Shown here one piece after another: positions 1 through 5,857 of a DNA stretch of 7,101 bases. The translations under genes were made by a program, and so were the position numbers. Positions within the stretch are counted from its first letter, which is position 1. Each line of letters opens with the position of its first letter. The stretch spans positions 1-7,101 of the forward strand of contig JAJPEO010000190.1 in the NCBI GenBank assembly GCA_021166815.1, read 5' to 3'. This DNA comes from Nocardioides sp. (GTDB lineage Bacteria; Actinomycetota; Actinomycetes; Propionibacteriales; Nocardioidaceae). The notes under the pieces are model-generated. The model was not told the DNA's origin and searched no databases. It worked only from the letters and a program-made list of their open reading frames with translations.

Positions 1-2558
1 CTGGAACCAACCTCACCCGGGACGAGGCGGCTACCCGCGCCTCCCTCCTGGACGTCACGTCGTACACCATCGACCTCGACCTCACGACCGGAGACACCCA
101 CTTCGGCTCGGTCACCACCCTGGAGTTCACCTGCCGCGAGCCCGGCGCGTCCACGTTCGCCGACCTCGTCGACGCGACCGTGCACGAGATCACCCTCAAC
201 GGTCGCTCGCTCGACCCGGCCACGGCGTACGCCGACAGCCGCATCGCGCTGGACGACCTGGAGGCCACCAACACGCTGGTCGTCAGGGCCGACTGCCGCT
301 ACACCAACACCGGCGAGGGCCTGCACCGCTTCGTCGACCCCGCCGACGACCGGGTCTACCTCTACAGCCAGTTCGAGGTCCCCGACGCCCGCCGCGTGTT
401 CACCACCTTCGAGCAGCCCGACCTGAAGTCGGTGTTCACCTTCAACGTCACGGCTCCCGCGCACTGGGCCGTCGTCTCCAACTCCCCCACTCCGGAGCCC
501 GAGGACCTGGGCGAGGGCAGGGCCGTGTGGCACTTCCCCACGACCAAGCGGATGTCGACCTACATCACCGCCGTCGTCGCCGGCGAGTACCACGCCGAGT
601 TCGACACCTACACCGGCAAGCACGGCGACATCCCGCTCGGCTTCTACTGCCGCCAGTCGCTCGCCGAGCACATGGACACCGACAACCTCGCGCTGACCAC
701 CAAGCAGAGCTTCGAGTTCTTCGAGGAGCAGTTCGACTACCCCTACCCCTTCGGCAAGTACGACCAGCTGTTCGTGCCGGAGTACAACATGGGCGCGATG
801 GAGAACGCCGGGTGCGTGACCTTCCGCGACGAGTACCTCCCCCGCAGCCGCCAGACGCGCTCGTTCTTCGAGTTCCGCACCTCCGTCATCACCCACGAGA
901 TGGCCCACATGTGGTTCGGCAACCTCGTGACGATGAGGTGGTGGGACGACTTGTGGCTCAACGAGTCCTTCGCCGAGTGGGCCTGCTACTGGTGCGAGGC
1001 CGAGGCCACCGAGTTCACCGACGCGTGGACCGGCTTCGCCAACGCCCGCAAGCTCACCGGCTACCGCGCCGACCAGCTGCCCTCCACCCACCCGATCGCC
1101 GCCGACAACCACGACCTGCACGCGGTCGAGGTCAACTTCGACATGATCACCTACGCCAAGGGCGCCTCGGTGCTCAAGCAGCTCGTCGCGTGGGTGGGCC
1201 TCGAGGACTTCCTGGCCGGGCTGCGCCAGTACTTCAAGGACTTCGCCTACGGCAACCCGGAGTTCAAGGACCTGCTGGCCGCGCTCGAGAAGGCCTCCGG
1301 CCGCGAGCTGCAGGGCTGGGCGAAGGAGTGGCTGCAGACCGCCGGGGTCAACACCCTGAGCCCGGCGTTCGAGCTCGACGACGAGGGCCGCTACACGTCG
1401 TTCTCCGTCGAGCAGACCGCCCCCGCCGAGCACCCGACGCTGCGACGCCACCGCCTCGGCATCGGCCTGTACGACGAGGTGGACGGCCGGCTCGTGCGTC
1501 GCGACTACGTCGAGATCGACGTCGCCGGAGCCAGCACGGCCGTGGCCGAGCTCGTCGGCATGCAGCAGCCGGCGTTGCTGCTGCTCAACGACAACGACCA
1601 CGCGTTCGCCAAGATCCGCCTCGACGAGCGCTCGCTCGACACGGCGATCAACGGCCTGTCGAAGCTGGACGACTCCTTGGCCCGGGCCCTGGTGTGGGGC
1701 GCGGCCTGGGACATGGTCCGCTCCGCCGAGCTCCCCGCGTCGGCCTGGGTCGACCTCGTCGTGGCCAACATCGGCCAGGAGACCGACGCGTGGGCCGTCA
1801 CCTACGTCGCCGACGCGACCCGGCCGCGGCCCTCGACGCAGTGGGCTGTCGACCGGCTCTCCGACCCGGCCGGGCGTGACGCGCTGCGCGCACGCTGGGA
1901 GCAGGGCGTACGCGGCCTGCTGCTCGAGGCCGCGCCCGGCAGCGACCACCAGCTGACCTTCGTGCGCGCCTACGCCAGCGCCGCGGTCAGCGACGAGGCC
2001 GTGGCCGAGGTGGCCGGGCTGCTCGACGGCTCGTTCACCGTGGACGGGCTCGACGTCGACCAGGACCTGCGCTGGATGCTCATCGCCGCCCTCGCGGCGA
2101 AGGGGCGCGTCGGCGACGCCGAGATCGACGCCGAGCTCGAGCGAGACAAGACCATCTCGGGCAAGGAGCAGGCCGCGGCTGCCCGCGCGTCGCAGCCCAC
2201 CGCGGCAGCCAAGGACGCCGCCTGGGCGGCGCTGATGGACCCGGAGACGCCCAACGAGACGTCGAGCCAGATCACGCTCAACGTCTTCCGTGCGACCGAC
2301 CCCGAGCTCGCCGGGCAGTACGTCGAGACCTTCCTCGACGCCGCCGAGAAGGCCCTGGACGCCCTCGGCTTCCACAAGGCGTCGGAGGTGCTGGAGTTCG
2401 GCTTCCCCTACCCCGCGGCCTCGCCCGAGGTCCTGGTGCGGCTCGACGACTGGCTGGCCACCACCACTGCGCCCACCGTCGGCAAGCGCTTCGTCGCCGA
2501 GGCGCGCGACGAGCTGGCGATGGCGCTCGCCGCGCAGGAACGCGACACCCGGGGCTGA
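1..2558 (+). CDS. pepN: Aminopeptidase N (M1 family zinc metallopeptidase), 5' end cut by window
   Basis: A cytosolic metalloenzyme that removes N-terminal amino acids from peptides. The frame is open to the window edge and reads GTNLTRDEAATR, which resembles the usual actinobacterial PepN start (MPGTNLTR, from memory). Only about two codons are therefore missing, and the GTG at 180 is internal. Inferred full length is about 853 residues, normal for actinobacterial PepN. The substrate-binding GAMEN motif lies at nt 792-806. The zinc site HEMAH lies at 894-908, with the third zinc ligand Glu in NESFAEW at 963-965, giving exact HExxH-x18-E spacing. The catalytic Tyr of ITYAKGASVL lies at 1152-1154. 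An N-terminal beta domain precedes the thermolysin-like domain. The C-terminal third is Ala- and Leu-rich and helical, like the ERAP1_C region. All key residues are present, so the enzyme should be active. It ends before a strong hairpin and faces a convergent gene. Confidence 0.96.
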   Translation, partial: GTNLTRDEAATRASLLDVTSYTIDLDLTTGDTHFGSVTTLEFTCREPGASTFADLVDATVHEITLNGRSLDPATAYADSRIALDDLEATNTLVVRADCRYTNTGEGLHRFVDPADDRVYLYSQFEVPDARRVFTTFEQPDLKSVFTFNVTAPAHWAVVSNSPTPEPEDLGEGRAVWHFPTTKRMSTYITAVVAGEYHAEFDTYTGKHGDIPLGFYCRQSLAEHMDTDNLALTTKQSFEFFEEQFDYPYPFGKYDQLFVPEYNMGAMENAGCVTFRDEYLPRSRQTRSFFEFRTSVITHEMAHMWFGNLVTMRWWDDLWLNESFAEWACYWCEAEATEFTDAWTGFANARKLTGYRADQLPSTHPIAADNHDLHAVEVNFDMITYAKGASVLKQLVAWVGLEDFLAGLRQYFKDFAYGNPEFKDLLAALEKASGRELQGWAKEWLQTAGVNTLSPAFELDDEGRYTSFSVEQTAPAEHPTLRRHRLGIGLYDEVDGRLVRRDYVEIDVAGASTAVAELVGMQQPALLLLNDNDHAFAKIRLDERSLDTAINGLSKLDDSLARALVWGAAWDMVRSAELPASAWVDLVVANIGQETDAWAVTYVADATRPRPSTQWAVDRLSDPAGRDALRARWEQGVRGLLLEAAPGSDHQLTFVRAYASAAVSDEAVAEVAGLLDGSFTVDGLDVDQDLRWMLIAALAAKGRVGDAEIDAELERDKTISGKEQAAAARASQPTAAAKDAAWAALMDPETPNETSSQITLNVFRATDPELAGQYVETFLDAAEKALDALGFHKASEVLEFGFPYPAASPEVLVRLDDWLATTTAPTVGKRFVAEARDELAMALAAQERDTRG

Positions 2559-2573
2559 GACCCGGACCAACCG

Positions 2574-2614
2574 CGACGAGGGCGGGGCGGCCAGTGGCCG
2601 CCCCGCCCTCGTCG
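2574..2614. terminator. Perfect 19-bp hairpin, probable bidirectional terminator
   Basis: Arms 2574-2592 and 2596-2614 are exact reverse complements around a 3-base loop (AGT). Nearly the whole stem is G or C (CGACGAGGG...CCCTCGTCG). It starts 16 bp after the pepN stop and ends 17 bp before the stop of the convergent DUF5130 gene, so it could serve both transcripts. No run of T follows on either strand, so it is not a classical intrinsic terminator. U-less hairpins are common at actinobacterial gene ends. Confidence 0.75.
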
Positions 2615-2631
2615 TCGGTCGTGGGTGTCGC

Positions 2632-3000
2632 TCAGCTGCGGCGGGCGTGCTCGGCCAGCAGCGGGATCCCGCGCACCAGGCCGGCGCAGATGCGCCCCTC
2701 GGCGAACTCGTCCTGCATGGCGAGCAGCGCCAGCTCCACCTCGCTGTTGGTGAGGTAGCGGCGCACGTCCTCGCCCGTCACGACCTCGGTGGCCCGCCGG
2801 CCCGGGTCGACCAGGATGAGGACGCTGCGTGCCGGGGCCACCAGGCTGGCGTGCAGGCGCTCGGCGAAGGAGCGCGTGTCGTCCTCGCCGGCAGGGCCGG
2901 CGTAGACGGAGAACTCGAAACGGCTGGCCTGCTCGGCCCGACGGATCACCCGGTCGAGGGTGATCCGGTCGGCGTCGCTCAGCAGCTCACCAGCTGCCAC
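2632..3000 (-). CDS. DUF5130 family protein, TPM-domain-like
   Basis: About 122 residues with no signal peptide or membrane segment, so probably cytoplasmic or attached through a partner. Function is unknown. Recognised as the short actinobacterial DUF5130 protein that sits beside pepN in mycobacteria (Rv2468c, from memory). The order of elements resembles the TPM fold: a helix with AEQASRFEFSVY, a hydrophobic strand SVLILVDPGRR, then EVVTGEDVRRYL, and a C-terminal helix with EFAEGRICAGLVRGIPLLAEH. That resemblance is a pattern judgement. The start is uncertain. An ATG at 3087 would give 151 residues, but its first part is Arg/Pro-rich shadow of the upstream gene. GTG at 3009 (125 residues) and GTG at 3000 (122 residues) are better. 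I chose 3000 because GGTGGAG lies just upstream, although its 3-base spacing is short. This start overlaps the upstream gene by 14 bp, which suggests coupled translation. Confidence 0.8.
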   Translation of the reverse strand: MAAGELLSDADRITLDRVIRRAEQASRFEFSVYAGPAGEDDTRSFAERLHASLVAPARSVLILVDPGRRATEVVTGEDVRRYLTNSEVELALLAMQDEFAEGRICAGLVRGIPLLAEHARRS

Positions 3001-3355
3001 TGGCTCCACCGGTGCCCGCGGTCCGCTCGGCCGCCGGCAGCTCCTTGGCGCCCTTGCCCGGTCCGCCGATCCACTGGGCCTCCTCATCGCCGTGGCGAGG
3101 CAGGATCGGCTCGCGCTTGATGAGGGCGGGCACCAGGGCGAGGAAGGCGATCAGCACGAAGAGCGCCACCGGGCCGACCACGAACCACACCAGGGCCTCG
3201 AGGCGGTCGACGGCAGCGGGCTCCACCGGGTGCCAGCCCTCGGCGGCCTCGGCGTGGGCCGGAGCGGCCGCCAGGACGAGCAGCGGCAGCGAGGCGAGGG
3301 CAGCGGCGCGCATGCCGCGGCGGACGACGGAGGCAGGGATGGCAGGCGTGGTCAC
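2987..3355 (-). CDS. Small membrane protein with signal peptide and one transmembrane span
   Basis: 122 residues from GTG at 3355; I cannot name a family. Residues 1-35 look like a signal peptide: VVRRGMR, then a hydrophobic stretch (AAALASLPLLVLAAAP), then an AHA cleavage site near residue 35. About 18 residues follow outside the membrane. A strong span covers residues 54-78 (LVWFVVGPVALFVLIAFLAL region). It is followed by IKR and a 42-residue cytoplasmic tail that ends TGGASGSW. A longer open frame continues upstream to 4456, but it runs antisense to the channel gene, and the protein-like content begins at this GTG. The start has no Shine-Dalgarno but has TACCCT six bases upstream, fitting a leaderless transcript. 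An internal ATG at 3313 would trim 14 residues. The gene heads a leftward pair with DUF5130, and its last codons overlap that gene's start. Confidence 0.78.
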   Translation of the reverse strand: MTTPAIPASVVRRGMRAAALASLPLLVLAAAPAHAEAAEGWHPVEPAAVDRLEALVWFVVGPVALFVLIAFLALVPALIKREPILPRHGDEEAQWIGGPGKGAKELPAAERTAGTGGASGSW

Positions 3356-3361
3356 GGGGCA

Positions 3362-3367
3362 AGGGTA
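3362..3367 (-). promoter_or_regulatory. Candidate -10 box for the leftward membrane protein/DUF5130 unit
   Basis: On the minus strand the sequence reads TACCCT, matching the actinobacterial -10 pattern TANNNT. Six bases separate it from the GTG at 3355, so transcription would begin at or next to the start codon. No Shine-Dalgarno precedes that GTG. No clear -35 hexamer is visible, which lowers confidence. Confidence 0.45.
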
Positions 3368-3408
3368 GCCAATCGGTTCCCCTTCCGGGGCGCTGCCCAC
3401 CCGTTCGC

Positions 3409-3414
3409 CATACT
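3409..3414 (+). promoter_or_regulatory. Candidate -10 box for the MscS-type channel gene
   Basis: CATACT lies seven bases before the ATG at 3422. That is the spacing expected when the first transcribed base is the A of the start codon. The bases between are pyrimidine-rich and contain no ribosome binding site, again fitting a leaderless mRNA. No good -35 hexamer is visible around 3384-3392. Confidence 0.45.
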
Positions 3415-3421
3415 GGCCCGC

Positions 3422-4435
3422 ATGCCTGCTCCGCCTCTCTCCGCCGTCGGACTGTCCCTCGACGACAAGTGCGCCGAGGGCGAGACCATCTGCACCTGGA
3501 CCTACGACGCGACGGGCAGCGTCACAGTGGCCCGGCTGGCCGACTGGCTGGTCGGCAAGCCGCTCGCGCTGCTCGGCCTGGCCCTGCTGGGCCTGGCGAT
3601 CCGGTGGGTCCTGCACCGGATGATCGACCGGGTGGTGCGCCGCGCCGAGGTCGGCGTCCTGCCCGATCGTCTCGGCCGCGCCGTGATGGCGGGCAAGGTG
3701 GGCGACCGTGTGGCCCGCCACGACCCCGGGGCCACGCGGCGGGTCCAGCGGGCCCAGACGATGGGCACGCTGCTCAAGAGCATCGTCTCGGGTGTCGTGT
3801 TCGCGGTGATCGTCACCATGATGCTCAGCGAGCTCGGGGCCAACATCGGTCCGATCCTGGCCAGCGCCGGCATCCTCGGCGTCGCCATCGGCTTCGGCGC
3901 CCAGAGCCTGGTCAAGGACTTCCTCTCGGGCATCTTCATGATCTTCGAGGACCAGTACGGCGTCGGGGACGTCGTCGACCTGGGCGAGGCCTCCGGCACC
4001 GTCGAGGCCGTGAGCCTGCGGGTGACCCGGCTGCGCGACGTCAACGGCACCGTCTGGTACGTCCGCAACGGCGAGATCCTGCGCGTGGGCAACATGAGCC
4101 AGAACTGGGCCCGGACCGTCCTCGACATCACCGTCGACCACCGTGAGAACCTCGCCCGCGTACGCCAGGTCCTCAAGGACGTGGCCCACGACCTCTGGGA
4201 GGACGAGGACTTCTCCGGTCGCGTCATCGAGGAGCCCGAGGTGTGGGGCGTGGAGTCGCTGGGCTACGAGGGCGTGGTCGTCAGGGTCACCCTCAAGACC
4301 GCGCCGATGGAGCAGTGGGCCGTCGCGCGCGAGATGCGCGAGCGCATCAAGGCCCGCTTCGACCACGAGGGCATCGTCATGCCGCACCCCCACCGGGCGG
4401 TCGTCACCCACCACGAACCCGACCCCGAGGCGTGA
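3422..4435 (+). CDS. MscS-family mechanosensitive ion channel
   Basis: 337 residues from ATG at 3422; the frame is open further upstream but that part is antisense to the membrane protein gene. Members open under membrane tension and release small solutes on osmotic downshock. Predicted layout: an outside N-terminus (1-42), TM1 about 43-64, an Arg-rich cytoplasmic loop (12 Arg in residues 61-110), TM2 about 118-138, and the pore helix TM3 about 142-175. TM3 contains GILGVAIGFGAQSLVKDFLSG, with the small residues packed in MscS pores. The signature region after the pore (EDQYGVGDVVDL, SGTVEAVSLRVTRLRD, GTVWYVRNGEI) forms the beta domain. A C-terminal alpha/beta domain follows (VVVRVTLKTAP, REMRERIKARFDHEGI). 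Cys17 and Cys24 lie in the predicted outside segment. It resembles the small-channel MscS/YkuT type. The globin gene follows closely in the same direction. Confidence 0.93.
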   Translation: MPAPPLSAVGLSLDDKCAEGETICTWTYDATGSVTVARLADWLVGKPLALLGLALLGLAIRWVLHRMIDRVVRRAEVGVLPDRLGRAVMAGKVGDRVARHDPGATRRVQRAQTMGTLLKSIVSGVVFAVIVTMMLSELGANIGPILASAGILGVAIGFGAQSLVKDFLSGIFMIFEDQYGVGDVVDLGEASGTVEAVSLRVTRLRDVNGTVWYVRNGEILRVGNMSQNWARTVLDITVDHRENLARVRQVLKDVAHDLWEDEDFSGRVIEEPEVWGVESLGYEGVVVRVTLKTAPMEQWAVAREMRERIKARFDHEGIVMPHPHRAVVTHHEPDPEA

Positions 4436-4451
4436 GCCCAGGGGGCGCAGG

Positions 4452-4457
4452 CACAAT
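4452..4457 (+). promoter_or_regulatory. Possible -10 box upstream of the globin GTG start
   Basis: CACAAT ends seven bases before GTG 4465, the same arrangement seen before the channel gene. It would allow the globin to be transcribed alone as a leaderless mRNA as well as by read-through from the channel gene. It overlaps the alternative ATG at 4456, so either this is a promoter or that ATG is the start. The evidence is weak. Confidence 0.28.
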
Positions 4458-4464
4458 GGGCGGC

Positions 4465-4842
4465 GTGGACAGCTCCTTCTACGACGAGATCGGCGGCGAG
4501 GCGACGATCCGGGCGATCGTGCACCGCTTCTACGAGGGCGTGGCCACCGACCCGGTCCTCAAGCCGATGTACCCCGAGGAGGACCTCGGACCCGCGGAGG
4601 AGCGCCTTGCGCTGTTCATGATGCAGTACTGGGGCGGTCCGACGACCTACTCCGACACCCGGGGCCACCCCCGGCTGCGGATGCGCCACGTCCCGTACGC
4701 CGTCACCCCCGAGTCGTCCGAGCGGTGGTTGCTGCACTTCCGGGCGGGCATCGACGCCGTCGACCTCACCGAGTCCCAGCGGGCGCGGTTCTGGGACTAC
4801 GTCCAGCACGCGGCGCAGTTCATGGTGAACACGCCCGAGTGA
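4465..4842 (+). CDS. glbO: Group II truncated haemoglobin (GlbO type)
   Basis: A small cytosolic haem protein that binds O2 tightly; the mycobacterial homologue is linked to respiration and to oxidative and nitrosative stress. From GTG 4465 the protein has 125 residues, starting MDSSFYDEIGG. With this numbering the haem-pocket residues match those I recall for M. tuberculosis trHbO: Tyr23 (B10) in HRFYEG, Tyr36 (CD1) in KPMYPEED, proximal His75 (F8) in RLRMRHVPY, and Trp88 (G8) in SERWLLHF. YWGGP and RGHPRLRMRH are group II hallmarks. ATG 4456 (128 residues) is the alternative start and has a GGGGG stretch ten bases upstream. I prefer GTG because its length before SFYD equals that of the mycobacterial protein. 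The gene follows the MscS stop by 20-29 bp, suggesting a shared transcript. It ends 4 bp from a convergent gene. Confidence 0.95.
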   Translation: MDSSFYDEIGGEATIRAIVHRFYEGVATDPVLKPMYPEEDLGPAEERLALFMMQYWGGPTTYSDTRGHPRLRMRHVPYAVTPESSERWLLHFRAGIDAVDLTESQRARFWDYVQHAAQFMVNTPE

Positions 4843-4849
4843 GCGCTCA
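4840..4849. other. Palindrome formed by two convergent stop codons
   Basis: TGAGCGCTCA is a perfect 10-bp palindrome made of the globin stop (TGA), GCGC, and the complement of the thioesterase stop (TCA). It leaves no intergenic room for a terminator between the two genes. It is too short to be a convincing terminator by itself. Confidence 0.6.
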
Positions 4850-5701
4850 GGCTCCGCCGACGAGGTCGCGGTAGGCAGCCGGCACCTCGGTGGGAACCCC
4901 GGTCGCGCTGTCGATGACCACCCCGACCACCCGGCCCCGCACCAGGACCTCGTCACCGTCGCTGATCACGGAGTCGAACAGCACCGACGTACGGCCCACG
5001 CGCGAGACCCACGTCTGGCAGTCGTAGGGCTCGGGGCGCAGCAGGATCGGTCGCAGGTAGTCCACCGCTGTGTGGGCGACCACCAGGTGCAGGCCCTGGG
5101 CTGCGGCGGCGCCGGGGGCCATGCTGGTCATCAGCACGATGCGCCCCTCCTGGAGGTACTCGAAGGGCATGACGTTGTTGACGTGGCCATAGACGTCCAC
5201 ATCGGAGAACCGCACGTGCACCGGGTAGTGCCCGCCCTCGACCTCGACGGGCTCACCCAGCTGCAGCGGGGCGACCGGCTCCCCCGGCTCGAGAAGCGTC
5301 TCCAGCACGGCGACCTCGTCGGCGCGCAGCCGGCGGGGGCGCTCCTCGGAGAACACGTACGGCGTCAGGACCGTCCGGGCGCGCAGGTAGACCGTGCGCA
5401 CGCCGTGCTCGTCCTCGTCGAAGATCTCGCTGTCGACGGTGAAGCTCGCCGCCCGGATCTCGCTCACCCAGCACTCGATCGACACCGGCTCCAGCCGGAA
5501 GGTCAACGACGACACGTACGTCACCTCGTGCCGGACCACCACGGCCCCCTCGGCCAGGTCGGCCGCACGGGTGTCGGGAGCATGGGTGCGGAAGAGGTCG
5601 ACCCGGGCCTCCTGGAGGTAGTCGACGTAGGTGACGTTGTTGACATGGCCCAGGAGGTCGAGGTCGGCCCACCGCAGGGGGCACCGGTACACGTGACGCA
5701 C
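4847..5701 (-). CDS. Tandem hotdog acyl-CoA thioesterase (4HBT-like, duplicated)
   Basis: 284 residues from GTG at 5701. It probably hydrolyses acyl-CoA to free acid and CoA in the cytosol; chain-length preference cannot be read from sequence. Two 4HBT-type hotdog domains are visible. The first begins RWADLDLLGHVNNVTYVDYL (residues 10-29) and the second begins RFSDVDVYGHVNNVMPFEYL (164-183). Each keeps the acidic pair (Asp13/Asp15 and Asp167/Asp169) and the GHVNN motif at the start of the long helix. Both halves also share a YLQE(A/G)R segment after the motif. The start was chosen because GGGAG lies nine bases upstream. The frame stays open to GTG 5785, but the extra 28 residues look unlike the family and would lie in the divergent promoter region. 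Single-domain relatives act as oligomers; fusion of two copies should give a pseudo-dimer. The gene is divergent from a thiolase gene. Confidence 0.9.
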   Translation of the reverse strand: MRHVYRCPLRWADLDLLGHVNNVTYVDYLQEARVDLFRTHAPDTRAADLAEGAVVVRHEVTYVSSLTFRLEPVSIECWVSEIRAASFTVDSEIFDEDEHGVRTVYLRARTVLTPYVFSEERPRRLRADEVAVLETLLEPGEPVAPLQLGEPVEVEGGHYPVHVRFSDVDVYGHVNNVMPFEYLQEGRIVLMTSMAPGAAAAQGLHLVVAHTAVDYLRPILLRPEPYDCQTWVSRVGRTSVLFDSVISDGDEVLVRGRVVGVVIDSATGVPTEVPAAYRDLVGGA

Positions 5702-5710
5702 GCACCGATG

Positions 5711-5715
5711 CTCCC
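5711..5715 (-). promoter_or_regulatory. Ribosome binding site deciding the thioesterase start
   Basis: The minus strand reads GGGAG nine bases before GTG 5701. This favours 5701 over the upstream GTG at 5785 and over GTG at 5692. Confidence 0.6.
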
Positions 5716-5776
5716 AGACCCGCCCGCTGGTGCGCCCACCCAGTCCCGATGAGTCCCATCCCACAGGATCGCGCGG

Positions 5777-5804
5777 TTCCCGCACGGCCGCTGGCGGTTA
5801 GTGT
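5777..5804 (+). promoter_or_regulatory. Candidate promoter for the thiolase gene
   Basis: TAGTGT at 5799-5804 fits the TANNNT -10 pattern. TTCCCG at 5777-5782 is a poor but correctly spaced (16 bp) -35. Transcription would start near 5811 and give a leader of about 47 bases carrying the GGAG at 5849. No convincing promoter for the divergent thioesterase was found in the same 156-bp spacer. Confidence 0.35.
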
Positions 5805-5848
5805 GAGCGCGTCTGTGTGCTGAGCCCAGCCATCCACCCACCAGATCC

Positions 5849-5852
5849 GGAG
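5849..5852 (+). promoter_or_regulatory. Ribosome binding site of the thiolase gene
   Basis: GGAG lies five bases before ATG 5858 and fixes this start. Unlike the channel gene, this gene therefore has a normal leader. Confidence 0.7.
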
Positions 5853-5857
5853 TTCCC

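Noticed and set aside
527..1879. 450-codon open frame overlapping pepN on the same strand
   Set aside because: It is Arg/Pro/Gly-rich low-complexity translation in a shifted frame of pepN, with no motif. High GC suppresses stop codons in alternate frames.
3001..3087. ATG at 3087 as the DUF5130 start
   Set aside because: It would overlap the upstream gene by about 100 bp, and the added residues are Arg/Pro/Ser-rich shadow translation unlike the rest of the protein.
3356..3380. GGAAC on the minus strand as an ECF sigma -35 element
   Set aside because: No CGTT-type -10 follows at proper spacing before GTG 3355, and such a pentamer is expected by chance.
2290..3421. Plus-strand open frames across the DUF5130 and membrane protein region
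   Set aside because: They are Arg/Pro- or Gln/His-rich with no recognisable domain. The minus strand here carries genes with a signal peptide, a membrane span and family-like sequence.
3356..4456. Long antisense open frame (489 codons in all) running through the channel gene into the small membrane protein
   Set aside because: Only the last 122 codons (2987-3355) look like a protein. The upstream part is Asp/His/Gly/Ala/Val-rich, which is what the complement of a high-GC coding gene gives, and it lies antisense to a clear MscS gene.
5702..5785. 28-residue N-terminal extension of the thioesterase from GTG 5785
   Set aside because: A good ribosome binding site precedes GTG 5701, and the hotdog fold starts a few residues after it. 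The extension would occupy the promoter spacer.
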